NCBI GenBank assembly: GCA_017937025.1
Contig: JAGBEJ010000005.1
Coordinates: 124,001 to 188,000 of the forward strand
Direction: 5' to 3'
Origin: Paludibacteraceae bacterium
GTDB lineage: Bacteria; Bacteroidota; Bacteroidia; Bacteroidales; Paludibacteraceae
DNA length: 64,000 nt
Below are positions 9,927 to 17,916 of the stretch, piece after piece. The notes under the pieces are model-generated. The model had not been told where the DNA came from. It did no database searches and was given only the letters and a program-made list of their open reading frames with translations. Made by a program: the position numbers and the translations under genes. How positions within the stretch are numbered: the stretch's first letter is position 1; each line of letters opens with the position of its first letter.

Positions 9927-10796
9927 TTAGAATCTGCGTCCTAAGAGTTTAAGGAAGTCGTTGACGTTCTCGTCTTCAGGATTCCATTCGGTGAAGTCGT
10001 TTATGATGTCTTCTGCTTCCTCGATGGTGTTGCAGGCATCAAGTCTGTCGAGCGTGCTGTTCATGAGGTCTGCGTTTCCGCCGAACAACTCTCTTTGGAA
10101 ACGGAATCTGTCGGCAATTGAGATGGCTGACTTTATGCTGCTGATTTTTGAAGATGCTATTTTGTCGGCCATGCTGTCGCCTTTCTCTTTGGACATCTGC
10201 TCGACTTTGCTTTCCACGTTTCCTATCTTTTCCTCAATTATAGAGTGTTTGTTGTGGTCGTTGATTATGGCTGCGGCTTTCGCCTTCGCTTCAGCAGCTA
10301 ATCTTTCCTGCTCCTCTCTTTCGGCCTTAGCCTTCGCTTCGGCAGCCAGTCTTTCCTGCTCCTCTCTTTCGGCCTTAGCTTTCGCTTCAGCAGCCAGTCT
10401 TTCCTGCTCCTCTTTTTCAGCCTTGGCCTTCGCTTCAGCAGCCAGTCTTTCCTGCTCCTCTTTTTCAGCCTTGGCCTTCGCTTCAGCAGCCAGTCTTTCC
10501 TGCTCCTCTCTTTCAGCCTTCGCCTTCGCTTCGGCAGCTAATCTTTCCTGCTCCTCTTTTTCAGCCTTCGCCTTCGCTTCAGCGGCTAATCTTTCCTGAT
10601 TCTCTTTTTCTGCCTTGCTTTCTTCCTGCTTTACTGTGGATAATCTTTGCAGATTATTAACGATGTCCATCGCCTTGGAAGATGCTAATTTTATAACAGT
10701 AGGTGATGGAAAATCTGTTTCGTATAAACCTTGCGCTATGACGTCAAGCTCTTTGATATCTTTCTGAATCAGAGCAATATAAACTTCTTTAGACAT
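9927..10796 (-). CDS. Coiled-coil protein with seven 16-residue repeats, unknown function
   Basis: 289 residues, no signal peptide or membrane segment. Residues 1-61 form a helical head. Residues 62-173 are seven copies of a 16-residue unit, AEKEEQERLAAEAKAK, with only K/R and E/N changes; this predicts a long charged alpha helix, like the TolA stalk. A conserved-looking tail (about 213-289: ISIADRFRFQRELFGG, then EEAEDIINDFTEW and FLKLLGRRF) resembles C-terminal domains I have seen in Bacteroidales proteins of unknown function. The gene precedes rsmI in the same transcript. A -7 box at 10865-10872 is its probable promoter. Copy number of the repeat may vary between strains. Confidence 0.8.
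   Translation of the reverse strand: MSKEVYIALIQKDIKELDVIAQGLYETDFPSPTVIKLASSKAMDIVNNLQRLSTVKQEESKAEKENQERLAAEAKAKAEKEEQERLAAEAKAKAEREEQERLAAEAKAKAEKEEQERLAAEAKAKAEKEEQERLAAEAKAKAEREEQERLAAEAKAKAEREEQERLAAEAKAKAAAIINDHNKHSIIEEKIGNVESKVEQMSKEKGDSMADKIASSKISSIKSAISIADRFRFQRELFGGNADLMNSTLDRLDACNTIEEAEDIINDFTEWNPEDENVNDFLKLLGRRF
10278..10613 (-). repeat. Seven tandem 48-bp coding repeats
   Basis: Exactly 336 bp, seven units of 48 bp, each coding 16 residues of the coiled coil. On the plus strand each unit reads around TCTTTCCTGCTCCTCT and GCCTTCGCTTCAGCAGC. Differences are mainly third-position changes and K/R swaps, so the array expanded recently or is being homogenised. The reading frame is kept for any whole number of units. 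Confidence 0.95.
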
Positions 10797-10823
10797 ATAA
10801 GAGAATTAATGAATAAATATAAT

Positions 10824-10831
10824 TACCTTTG
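10824..10831 (+). promoter_or_regulatory. Probable -7 box for tdk
   Basis: TACCTTTG matches TAnnTTTG and lies 57 bases before the tdk ATG. No clear TTTG element is visible at the right distance upstream. Confidence 0.45.
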
Positions 10832-10864
10832 TCCGAGCGTGATATGAACTCGTGTAAAACGACA

Positions 10865-10872
10865 CAAAGATA
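10865..10872 (-). promoter_or_regulatory. Probable -7 box for the coiled-coil gene and rsmI
   Basis: TATCTTTG on the minus strand, 68 bases upstream of the start at 10796. It overlaps the tdk leader, so the two divergent promoters are interleaved. The -33 element is not clear. Confidence 0.5.
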
Positions 10873-10888
10873 AGCAAATAAGATATTT

Positions 10889-11476
10889 ATGGATACCAAG
10901 GATGTTAATAATCACCCTAATAATAGATGTGGTTCTATTGAAGTGATAACGGGGTCGATGTTTTCCGGCAAGACCGAGGAACTGCTCCGACGTCTGAAGA
11001 GAGCTGAAATAGCTCGTCAGAAAGTTGAGAGGTTTAAGCCGTCTATTGATGTCAGGGATTCTTTGTATGAATTGGTGTCTCATGACAACCACACGATGCC
11101 ATGCACGTCGGTCGAGGCTTCCGGCGAGATTCTGCTGTATGCCGATGGCGCCGATGTCGTGGGCATTGACGAAGCGCAGTTTTTTGACGCCGGCCTCGTT
11201 GAAGTCTGCCAGAAACTGGCAGCCGACGGACTGCGCGTCATCGTTGCTGGGCTTGATATGGACTTTCAGGGCAGACCGTTCGGGCCAATGCCGGCGTTGT
11301 GTGCCGTGGCTGACGAAGTGACCAAGCTGCACGCCGTGTGTGTGAAGTGCGGCGATTCGGCTTATCTCTCGCACCGCAAGGTGGACAGCGAGGCCAAGGT
11401 GCTGATAGGTGAGTTTGCCGAGTATGAGCCTTTGTGCCGCAAATGCTATAACGAGGCTGTGAACAAAAACAAATAG
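10889..11476 (+). CDS. tdk: Thymidine kinase (type II)
   Basis: 195 residues. The P-loop [10 protein letters not shown] lies at about residues 21-30; [10 protein letters not shown] is the lid/Walker B region and [12 protein letters not shown] the thymidine-binding segment. The zinc-binding cysteines are visible as CVKCGD and CRKCYNE. It phosphorylates thymidine with ATP in pyrimidine salvage. The downstream permease gene starts six bases after the stop. Confidence 0.96.
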   Translation: MDTKDVNNHPNNRCGSIEVITGSMFSGKTEELLRRLKRAEIARQKVERFKPSIDVRDSLYELVSHDNHTMPCTSVEASGEILLYADGADVVGIDEAQFFDAGLVEVCQKLAADGLRVIVAGLDMDFQGRPFGPMPALCAVADEVTKLHAVCVKCGDSAYLSHRKVDSEAKVLIGEFAEYEPLCRKCYNEAVNKNK

Positions 11477-11482
11477 CGTTTT

Positions 11483-12628
11483 ATGGAGAGCATGCATAAT
11501 CGTTTTAACCTTCCATTCACATTCGACCGTGTGGTGAGAATGTGTCTTGGCTTTGTCGCCATGATTCTCCTTTTCTTGCTGCTTAATAGACTTAGCGGTG
11601 TGCTGCTGCCGTTCATGGTGGCGTGGCTGCTAGCCTATCTGATGTATCCGCTTATGAAGTTCTTCCAGTACAAGTGCAGAGTGAAGAACCGTCCGTTGAG
11701 CATCCTGCTGACTCTTGTGTCGGTGCTGATAGTCATTTTGGCTCTGTTGGCGATAGTCCTGCCTCCGATAATCTCTGAGTTGGCGCGGACTGGCGATTTT
11801 ATAGGCGCGTACATATCGCAAATGAAAGACAGCACCATGCTCCCCGAACAGATAAAACAGACTGTCGTGGCGTGGGTTGGCAGTGTTGATGTTGACACAC
11901 TGATGGCGATAGGCGGCGGTAGCGTGAATGAGATAGTGTCGGCTGTGGCCCCGAAACTTGTGGCGTTCATCAGCGGCTCGTTCGATTTCTTTGTCAGCAT
12001 GTTCATGTTTTTCATCGTGTTCATGTATCTTGTGTTTATTCTGCTGGATTACGAGAAAATCGGTGTGGAGTTCAAGCAGCTGCTGCCAGACAAATACCGT
12101 GGTGTATTCGAAATGATACTCAAGGACCTTGAGGACGGCATGAATCAGTATTTCCGTGGGCAGTTTCTGATTGCGTCGATAGTCGGTGTGCTGATAGCCG
12201 CCGGGCTTTACATTGTAGGTCTGCCGCTCGGCATTCTTCTGGGCTTGACTATGGGTGTGCTGACGCTTATTCCATACATGAAACTCATCATGCTGCCAGT
12301 GCTTGGCTTTTTCGCATTTGTCGGCGCTCAGGAGACGGGCGTGCCTTTCTGGGCTGTGGCTTTGGAGACATTTGCGGTCGTAGGCGTTGTGCAGGTGTTC
12401 GAGGATATGTTTCTCATACCTAAGATCATGGGCAAGAAGATGGGGCTTAATCCGGCGGTCATACTGCTGTCGTTGTCCATTTGGGGCTCGCTTCTTGGTG
12501 TTGCCGGCATGATTATCGCCTTGCCAGTCACCACGATTCTCATATCCTATTACAAGCGTTATGTGCTTTCTCCGATAAACGAGAAGAACGAGCGTCGGGA
12601 GATTGAAAGCAGCGATGAGCAGCGATAA
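11483..12628 (+). CDS. AI-2E family transporter (PerM-like permease)
   Basis: 381 residues with about seven to eight hydrophobic segments: a pair near residues 17-50, one near 70-95, a segment near 155-185, and a cluster from about 220 to 360. The C-terminal motif GLNPAVILLSLSIWGSLLGVAGMIIALP is typical of the AI-2E/PerM family. Members are inner-membrane exporters or antiporters whose substrates differ; the AI-2 assignment applies only to a few. Expressed with tdk (6-base gap) and ended by a terminator at 12635-12664. The substrate is unknown. Confidence 0.88.
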   Translation: MESMHNRFNLPFTFDRVVRMCLGFVAMILLFLLLNRLSGVLLPFMVAWLLAYLMYPLMKFFQYKCRVKNRPLSILLTLVSVLIVILALLAIVLPPIISELARTGDFIGAYISQMKDSTMLPEQIKQTVVAWVGSVDVDTLMAIGGGSVNEIVSAVAPKLVAFISGSFDFFVSMFMFFIVFMYLVFILLDYEKIGVEFKQLLPDKYRGVFEMILKDLEDGMNQYFRGQFLIASIVGVLIAAGLYIVGLPLGILLGLTMGVLTLIPYMKLIMLPVLGFFAFVGAQETGVPFWAVALETFAVVGVVQVFEDMFLIPKIMGKKMGLNPAVILLSLSIWGSLLGVAGMIIALPVTTILISYYKRYVLSPINEKNERREIESSDEQR

Positions 12629-12634
12629 AAAAAC

Positions 12635-12664
12635 AAAGGCAGGGATTTGAATCTCTGCCTTTTC
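12635..12664 (+). terminator. Rho-independent terminator after tdk-permease operon
   Basis: AAAGGCAGGGATT and AATCTCTGCCTTTT form a 13-bp stem with one G.U pair and a TG loop, ending in a T run. Confidence 0.85.
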
Positions 12665-12704
12665 TCTTACTTATTCAGCGATAACTCCTATTCCTGCTGA
12701 AATA

Positions 12705-12944
12705 TTATTTTGCGCATGTAGTGTCGCAAGCCTGCTTGTTAGCACACTTTGCGCTGTCTGCACATGTTGTGTTACATGTAGCGCCGCAAGACTGTTTCTT
12801 GTCGCAGCACTTGACTTCGCTGCATTGCTTTTCGCAGCAGCATTTCTCGCAGTTGCAGCAAGAGTCGCAGCAGAAAAGGATTTTTGCAGCCAAAGCCAAT
12901 ACGATAACTACTAATACGCAAATGATGATGTTTGTCTTTTTCAT
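12705..12944 (-). CDS. Cysteine-rich membrane-anchored small protein
   Basis: 79 residues with 18 cysteines. Residues 5-24 (NIIICVLVVIVLALAAKILF) form a membrane anchor; the remaining 55 residues carry 16 or more cysteines as CC, CxxC and CxxxC groups (CCNCEKCCCEKQC). No defined zinc or Fe-S family is recognised. Metal binding or redox buffering outside or at the membrane is possible, but is inference. The anchor is nearly the same as that of the adjacent nitroreductase gene upstream on the same strand. An A-rich leader precedes the ATG; the gene ends 40 bp from the convergent operon's terminator. Confidence 0.7.
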   Translation of the reverse strand: MKKTNIIICVLVVIVLALAAKILFCCDSCCNCEKCCCEKQCSEVKCCDKKQSCGATCNTTCADSAKCANKQACDTTCAK

Positions 12945-13047
12945 GATCGTTGTTTTTGTGAGTTAATAGTGCTGTAAATATAGAATTTGTAAGCTGCTGT
13001 AGTCTCCAGCTTTAGTTATTGTTGTGCTTTTTAGCAATTAATTAGGA

Positions 13048-13668
13048 CTACCACTTGTTGTAGTGTATCTTCTCTGCGTTGTATTTGTCCTTTGGCTCAG
13101 GGCTCTCGGCAGGGTGTCCCACCATGATTACGCAAAGTGGAGTGACGTACTCAGGCAGCGAGAGAAGTTCTCTCACGCCAGTGACTCTGTCTTCGCTCAC
13201 ATGCACTCCGGTCCATACGGCTCCGAGTCCCATGGCGTGGGCAGCCAGCAGGATATTCTCTGTGGCAGCCGATGCATCATCCACCCAGTAGCCTTGTCCT
13301 TCACCCTCGATGGTGTTCTGCATGTTTCCGCACACGGCGATGCCGACAGCCGCCTGGTCAGCCATTCTTGCGCCTTTGTAGATGCCCTTGAGCGCTTTCA
13401 GTGTCTCTTTGTCGTCTATCACCACGAACTCCCAAGGCTGCTTGTTCAGCGCCGAAGGGGCAGCCATGCCGGCTCTCAGCAGAGTGTCGATTTGCTCCTT
13501 TGTCAGAGCCTCGTCGGTGTAGGCGCGTATGCTTGTGCGTGTCATGATGTTGTTTATCGCTTCACGCTTGCTGTCGTTGCATGCGCCCTTGCCGAAGAAC
13601 AGGATTTTCGCTGCTAATGCGATTACTAAAATAGCTAATGCTAAGATGATGATTGTCTGTGCTTTCAT
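13048..13668 (-). CDS. Membrane-anchored nitroreductase family protein
   Basis: 206 residues from the ATG at 13668. A longer reading from 13695 is unlikely because its first codon overlaps the -7 box. Residues 2-24 (TIIILALAILVIALAAKILF) form an N-terminal membrane anchor, unusual for this family. From about residue 40 the nitroreductase domain shows RTSIRAYTDEALT, PSALNKQPWEFVVI, GMGAVWTG-type motif (MGLGAVWTGVH) and ends HYNKW. Members bind FMN and use NAD(P)H to reduce nitro compounds, quinones or flavins. The substrate is unknown. Confidence 0.85.
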   Translation of the reverse strand: MKAQTIIILALAILVIALAAKILFFGKGACNDSKREAINNIMTRTSIRAYTDEALTKEQIDTLLRAGMAAPSALNKQPWEFVVIDDKETLKALKGIYKGARMADQAAVGIAVCGNMQNTIEGEGQGYWVDDASAATENILLAAHAMGLGAVWTGVHVSEDRVTGVRELLSLPEYVTPLCVIMVGHPAESPEPKDKYNAEKIHYNKW

Positions 13669-13692
13669 GTCTTGTGTTTTTTTGGTTGTCGG

Positions 13693-13700
13693 CAAAGATA
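13693..13700 (-). promoter_or_regulatory. -7 box of the nitroreductase gene
   Basis: TATCTTTG on the minus strand, 24 bases before the chosen start at 13668. It excludes the longer frame starting at 13695. Confidence 0.6.
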
Positions 13701-13841
13701 AAGTTATTTCTTGATTCTCGTGACATTGCCCGCCGCTGATATTATTGGCCGCTTTGCTGATTTTTTTTGCGTGGATGCTATGGATATTAAATCAAAATCC
13801 TATCTTTAAGGAAATATTTTAACCAATCCTTTTTTTTGCTT

Positions 13842-14288
13842 ATGGAATTTCTGATGGGTCACTTATGGCAATTCTGGCTGATAGTGTCGCTTTGCTGTCT
13901 TGTTCTTGAACTTTTTTCTGGAGGATTCTATATCCTGAGTTTCGCTATCGGAGCGGTTCCTTCCATTATTATCGCGGCTTGCGGCGGAGGCTTCTACTGG
14001 CAGCTGGCTGCGTTTGCGCTGTTTTCTCTGTTGTCGCTGACTCTTGTGCGTCCTTTCGCCATGAAGTTCATGCGCAACGGCAATGAGGAGCGCCTGAGCA
14101 ACGCCGATGCCATAATAGGCAGGACTGGCGTTGTCAGCGAGGATATCGAGCAGAACGGCTATGGTCGTGTGGCTCTCGACGGCGACGACTGGAAGGCGGA
14201 ATCGTCCGACGGCTCGCCGATAGAGAAGGGCGCTCGTGTCAAGATAATCTCGCGCGAAAGCATTATCATTACAGTGGAAAGAATATAA
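13842..14288 (+). CDS. NfeD-like membrane protein
   Basis: 148 residues from the ATG at 13842 (an upstream in-frame TTG is not convincing). Hydrophobic segments cover about residues 10-70; the C-terminal ~75 residues form an OB-fold-like NfeD domain (ADAIIGRTGVVSEDI, GRVALDGDDWKAES, GARVKIISRESIIITVE). Short NfeD proteins are commonly encoded next to SPFH/stomatin proteins, as here (23-base gap to the next gene), and are thought to work with them in membrane-domain organisation. A TATCTTTA near-consensus -7 box lies at 13801-13808. Confidence 0.88.
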   Translation: MEFLMGHLWQFWLIVSLCCLVLELFSGGFYILSFAIGAVPSIIIAACGGGFYWQLAAFALFSLLSLTLVRPFAMKFMRNGNEERLSNADAIIGRTGVVSEDIEQNGYGRVALDGDDWKAESSDGSPIEKGARVKIISRESIIITVERI

Positions 14289-14311
14289 ATACTAACCTTA
14301 AATAATTAATT

Positions 14312-15256
14312 ATGATTTACGTATTAGTTGTATTGTTGTTATTGGCGCTTCTTATCATTAAGAAGACCTTAGTTATCATTCCTCAGTCGGAAACGAGGAT
14401 TATAGAGCGTTTGGGAAAGTACCATGCCACATTGTCGCCTGGTATCAACTTCATCATTCCGTTCATCGACCAGCCTAAGAGCATGATAGCCATGCACCGC
14501 GGACGTTATGTCGCTACTACTGACATCGACCTTCGTGAGCAGGTTTATGACTTCGACAAGCAGAATGTGATTACAAAGGATAATGTGCAGACACAGATTA
14601 ACGCTCTGCTTTATTTCCAGATTGTGGATCCGTTCAAGGCTGTTTATGAAATCAACAACCTGCCTAACGCTATCGAGAAGCTCACTCAGACAACACTCCG
14701 TAACATAATCGGAGAACTTGAGCTCGACCAGACACTTACTTCGCGCGACACCATAAACACAAAACTCCGTGCTGTGCTGGACGATGCTACAAACAAGTGG
14801 GGTATTAAGGTGAACCGTGTCGAGCTTCAGGACATCACTCCTCCAGAAAGCGTTCTTCAAGCCATGGAGAAGCAGATGCAGGCAGAGCGTAACAAGCGTG
14901 CCACAATCCTTACTTCAGAGGGTGAGAAGCAGGCTGTCATACTGAAGTCGGAGGCTGACAAGACTGCTGTCATCAACCGTGCGGAGGCTAACAAGCAGCA
15001 GAAGATACTTCAGGCTGAAGGTGAGGCTCAGGCCCGCATCCGCAAGGCAGAGGCAGAGGCTGTGGCTATCCAGAAGATTGCCGATGCGCTTGGCGACAGG
15101 ACAAACCCAGCAAACTATCTCTTGGCTCAGAAGTACATACAGATGATGCAGGAGCTTGCCGAGGGCGACAAGACAAAGACCGTTTATCTGCCATACGAGG
15201 CTACAAACCTTATGGGCAGCATCGGCGGCATAAAGGAAATGTTCAAGGAAGTGTAA
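14312..15256 (+). CDS. SPFH/band 7 (slipin/QmcA-type) membrane protein
   Basis: 314 residues. A single N-terminal membrane segment (about 2-18), then an SPFH domain (about 20-200: VIIPQSETRIIERLGKY, VITKDNVQTQINALLYFQI, NIIGELELDQTLTSRD). A charged coiled coil follows at about 195-260 with A/E/K/Q repeats (KADKTAVINRAEANKQQK-like). These proteins form large oligomeric rings or cages at the membrane and often associate with FtsH or NfeD partners. Co-transcribed with the NfeD-like gene. Confidence 0.93.
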   Translation: MIYVLVVLLLLALLIIKKTLVIIPQSETRIIERLGKYHATLSPGINFIIPFIDQPKSMIAMHRGRYVATTDIDLREQVYDFDKQNVITKDNVQTQINALLYFQIVDPFKAVYEINNLPNAIEKLTQTTLRNIIGELELDQTLTSRDTINTKLRAVLDDATNKWGIKVNRVELQDITPPESVLQAMEKQMQAERNKRATILTSEGEKQAVILKSEADKTAVINRAEANKQQKILQAEGEAQARIRKAEAEAVAIQKIADALGDRTNPANYLLAQKYIQMMQELAEGDKTKTVYLPYEATNLMGSIGGIKEMFKEV

Positions 15257-15272
15257 ACTTGCTTAACTGTAT

Positions 15273-15307
15273 AAAAAAACGCTTGAGAATTCTCAAGCGT
15301 TTTTTTG
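15273..15307. terminator. Bidirectional terminator between SPFH gene and obgE
   Basis: A perfect 22-base palindrome, ACGCTTGAGAA / TTCTCAAGCGT, flanked by seven A on one side and seven T on the other; works for both convergent genes. Confidence 0.92.
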
Positions 15308-15309
15308 TA

Positions 15310-16548
15310 TTAGATGTTTTCTTCGTCTTCTTCGTTGTCTTCATCATCCTCTTCTTCATCATCCCACGAGATGCCGTTGTAGATGCCCGGATGCAGTTCG
15401 TCGTCTGGCAATCCTTTGAATGTACCTTTTTGTATGATGAACTGGGTGTGTGGTTCTTCTTCCTCCTCGTTTGCCTTTGGCTGCGGCGCCACGATTTCCT
15501 TGATTTCTATAGGCGCGTGGCTTATTTCGGTTATCTGGTTGGCTGGGTCGCTGACCTTTTCCCATAGTTTGTCTTTCAGTTCGTCAAGCCCATTGCCGGC
15601 TACCGACGAGAAGAACACAGTCTCCACATCGCTTGGGATTGTCTCCTTGACTTCCTCTTGGAGTTTTTCCTTCAGCTCGTCGTCTAACATATCGCATTTC
15701 GAGATGCCGAGTATGCGAGGCTTGTCGACGAGCTGAGGGTTGTATTGCACAAGCTCGTTGAGCAGAATGTCGTACTGCTTGCGTATAGAGTCGGAGTCGG
15801 CTGGCACAAGGAACAACAGCACAGGGTTTCGCTCGATGTGGCGCAGGAAGCGGAGTCCGAGTCCTTTGCCTGTATGCGCGCCTTCGATTATTCCAGGTAT
15901 GTCCGCCACGCAGAACGAGCGGTCCTCTCTGTATCTTACGATTCCGAGGTTAGGCACGAGTGTGGTGAAAGGGTAGTCGGCAATCTCAGGCTTTGCGGCT
16001 GAAATGACCGACAGCAGTGTGGATTTTCCTGCGTTAGGAAATCCTACGAGTCCCACGTCAGCAAGCACCTTGAGTTCCAGAATCACGTTGCGCTCTAAGG
16101 CAGGCTCGCCTGGCTGTGCGTATCTTGGCGCCTGTTTTGTGGCAGTCTTGAAGTGCCAGTTGCCCAGTCCGCCTCGTCCGCCCTTCAGCAGCACGATTCT
16201 CTGCTTGTCTTCGGTCAATTCGCAGATGAATTCGCCGTTGTCGCCGTCGTATGCCACAGTGCCGATAGGCACTTTTATGACTTTGTCCTCGCCCTGTTTG
16301 CCGAACGAGCGCGACTCGCCTCCGCTTTCGCCGTGTCCAGCGAAGATGTGGCGCGCGTACTTCAGGTGTATCAGAGTCCACGTGTTTTTGTCGGCCTCGA
16401 GTATGATGTGTCCGCCTCGTCCGCCGTCGCCGCCGTCAGGTCCGCCTTTCGGAGTCCTTTTGGTCCTGATGAAGTGTCTGGACCCGGCGCCGCCTTTGCC
16501 CGAGCGGCAGAATATTTTAACGTAATCAACGAAGTTTGATGATGCCAT
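15310..16548 (-). CDS. obgE: GTPase Obg (ObgE/CgtA)
   Basis: 412 residues from the ATG at 16548 ([20 protein letters not shown]). An upstream ATG at 16614 is rejected since the promoter box at 16579-16586 lies downstream of it. The N-terminal glycine-rich Obg fold ([16 protein letters not shown]) spans about 1-158; the G domain has GFPNAGKST (169-177), [10 protein letters not shown] and SKCD. The C-terminus ends in a very acidic tail ([18 protein letters not shown]). Obg is an essential GTPase in 50S assembly and the stringent response. Confidence 0.96.
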   Translation of the reverse strand: MASSNFVDYVKIFCRSGKGGAGSRHFIRTKRTPKGGPDGGDGGRGGHIILEADKNTWTLIHLKYARHIFAGHGESGGESRSFGKQGEDKVIKVPIGTVAYDGDNGEFICELTEDKQRIVLLKGGRGGLGNWHFKTATKQAPRYAQPGEPALERNVILELKVLADVGLVGFPNAGKSTLLSVISAAKPEIADYPFTTLVPNLGIVRYREDRSFCVADIPGIIEGAHTGKGLGLRFLRHIERNPVLLFLVPADSDSIRKQYDILLNELVQYNPQLVDKPRILGISKCDMLDDELKEKLQEEVKETIPSDVETVFFSSVAGNGLDELKDKLWEKVSDPANQITEISHAPIEIKEIVAPQPKANEEEEEPHTQFIIQKGTFKGLPDDELHPGIYNGISWDDEEEDDEDNEEDEENI

Positions 16549-16578
16549 GTTTTTATCCTGGAAATTTTTAATTCGTCG

Positions 16579-16586
16579 CAAAGTTA
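16579..16586 (-). promoter_or_regulatory. -7 box of obgE
   Basis: TAACTTTG on the minus strand, 30 bases before the obgE ATG. Confidence 0.55.
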
Positions 16587-16702
16587 AGTGTTTATCCGAC
16601 ACATTACAACACACCGTTCGCTTATTAATGTGGCTCTGTCAGTTTGTGTTGCGTCGTCTTTGTGTAGACAAAATTATGTAATATGCAGTTTGGAGTGTTA
16701 AA

Positions 16703-16734
16703 TTTTGTAATTGTTATTATAATACCTATATTTG
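16703..16734 (+). promoter_or_regulatory. Promoter of the EF-hand/LRR-like secreted protein
   Basis: TTTTG (16703-16707), 19-base spacer, TATATTTG (16727-16734). Both elements match the Bacteroidota consensus. Predicted leader about 65 bases. Confidence 0.7.
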
Positions 16735-16805
16735 GAAAAATCGAGTGAGAAATGGTGTGTTTTGGGTGAGCGTTTTGGATATTCATATTGTAAAGCGGCT
16801 GGGTT

Positions 16806-17447
16806 ATGAAAAGGATGATTTTATATACTGCACTTGCTGGAATGGCTTCTTTCAGCGTGTTTGCGCAGAGTCTTGGTGATACGTTCATCAAGATACAAGA
16901 CAGTAATATGTTTTCTCGTTGTTTTGCGGATTGTGATGCCGATGGCAACGGAATAGTGACTTACGTAGAAGCTGAGGCTGCCACAAAACTCATGCTCGAC
17001 AAGGGCGGACGGGAGAACGTAATCGACGACTACGGCTTCCTGAAGTGCTTCCCGAACATCATGGAGCTGTCGGTGGGCAACACGACGGTGGAAAGCATCG
17101 ACCTGCGCTGCTGCCCTAAGCTGGAGCGGCTGAATCTCACTAACGGATTGTGGATAAGGGATGTGACGCTGGCTATAGGGTGCAATCCGCAAATAACCTT
17201 TCCTGCTGGCAATGGCGACATCGTCATTCACCGCTCGGACGTGAGATGCGAGTCGGAAACCTTCTTCTACAGCGAGCGTCTGGAGCATGAACTCTTCCCT
17301 TGCTATCTTGTCAGTACTGACGGCGAGAAGTTCGGCATTTACAATAACAACAGCTTAGTCGTGCCATGCAGCTACACCAAGCTTGAGGCACTGCGCATCT
17401 GGCATAACATGAAGAAAGCCAGGAAACAAAAGAAAGTGAAGCCTTAG
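16806..17447 (+). CDS. Secreted protein with EF-hand-like loop and LRR-like segment
   Basis: 213 residues with a signal peptide (about 1-20, ending VFAQ). At about residues 40-51, DADGNGIVTYVE fits the 12-residue EF-hand calcium loop (D, D, N, G, V, E at 1, 3, 5, 6, 8, 12). It is followed by leucine-rich-repeat-like phrases (LMELSVGNTTVESIDLRCCPKLERLNL-type spacing at about 78-105). No enzymatic motif seen. It ends in a Lys-rich tail. Own promoter at 16703-16734 and own terminator. Function unknown; calcium-binding envelope protein is an inference. Confidence 0.65.
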   Translation: MKRMILYTALAGMASFSVFAQSLGDTFIKIQDSNMFSRCFADCDADGNGIVTYVEAEAATKLMLDKGGRENVIDDYGFLKCFPNIMELSVGNTTVESIDLRCCPKLERLNLTNGLWIRDVTLAIGCNPQITFPAGNGDIVIHRSDVRCESETFFYSERLEHELFPCYLVSTDGEKFGIYNNNSLVVPCSYTKLEALRIWHNMKKARKQKKVKP

Positions 17448-17464
17448 TGTTGACTCCAAAATAA

Positions 17465-17503
17465 AAACCGCCGCATTGGATATTCAGTGCGGCGGTTTGT
17501 TTT
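17465..17503. terminator. Terminator between convergent small secreted genes
   Basis: AAACCGCCGCA and TGCGGCGGTTT form an 11-bp stem with a 12-base loop, followed on the plus strand by GTTTTT; on the minus strand by TTTTAT. Confidence 0.85.
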
Positions 17504-17519
17504 TCCGGCTCGTGGCGTG

Positions 17520-17858
17520 TCAGAACATCAGGTGCTGCTTGCTCTTGTTGCGCCATCCGGCGTCGCTCTTGTAGTTGGTGAAGTAGATGACAAGGTCGGC
17601 GTCACTCTTATAGTCCACGAAGAAAATCTTCTTCTTGGCGTCGCTTCTGTAGTTCACGAAGTACCATAAGCCGTTGTTGCCTGTCGCGTCGCTCTTGTAG
17701 CTGCACTTATAGACCACGAGGTCGGCATCGCTCTTGTAGTTCGCTACGTAAACTTTGACGTCGGCGTCGCTCCTGTAGTCGCATGAGTAAACCGTCTGTG
17801 CGCCTGCTGCCATAGCCATGCACACGCTTGCCATTAATGCTAATATCGCTTTTTTCAT
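17520..17858 (-). CDS. Secreted repeat protein with six YxSDA motifs (DUF6150/Septknot-like)
   Basis: 112 residues. Signal peptide about 1-20 (MAAGAQ). The mature part is built from six copies of [DNS]Y[KR]SDA spaced by 10-16 residues (NYKSDADLVVYKC, DYKSDADLVIYFT), covering nearly the whole protein. This pattern resembles the small repeat family I recall as DUF6150/Septknot; no biochemical role is known to me. It follows the 194-residue secreted protein by 58 bases on the same strand. Confidence 0.7.
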   Translation of the reverse strand: MKKAILALMASVCMAMAAGAQTVYSCDYRSDADVKVYVANYKSDADLVVYKCSYKSDATGNNGLWYFVNYRSDAKKKIFFVDYKSDADLVIYFTNYKSDAGWRNKSKQHLMF

Positions 17859-17916
17859 AATGTGGATTTTTGTTGTATGACGTGTTGTTTTATATCAAAA
17901 ATCATTCCGTAACCGG

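Noticed and set aside
9961-10599. Long plus-strand frame opposite the repeat gene
   Set aside because: It is the antisense of the repeat array; its Ser/Ala/Leu-rich translation is an artefact of the repeat.
10278-10613. CRISPR-like periodic repeats
   Set aside because: Units are directly adjacent with no spacers and translate into a continuous coiled coil.
16549-16614. Upstream start for obgE
   Set aside because: The promoter -7 box lies inside this stretch, and [11 protein letters not shown] is the conserved start.
16625-16948. 107-codon minus-strand frame
   Set aside because: It overlaps the promoter and signal peptide of a better-supported gene on the other strand.
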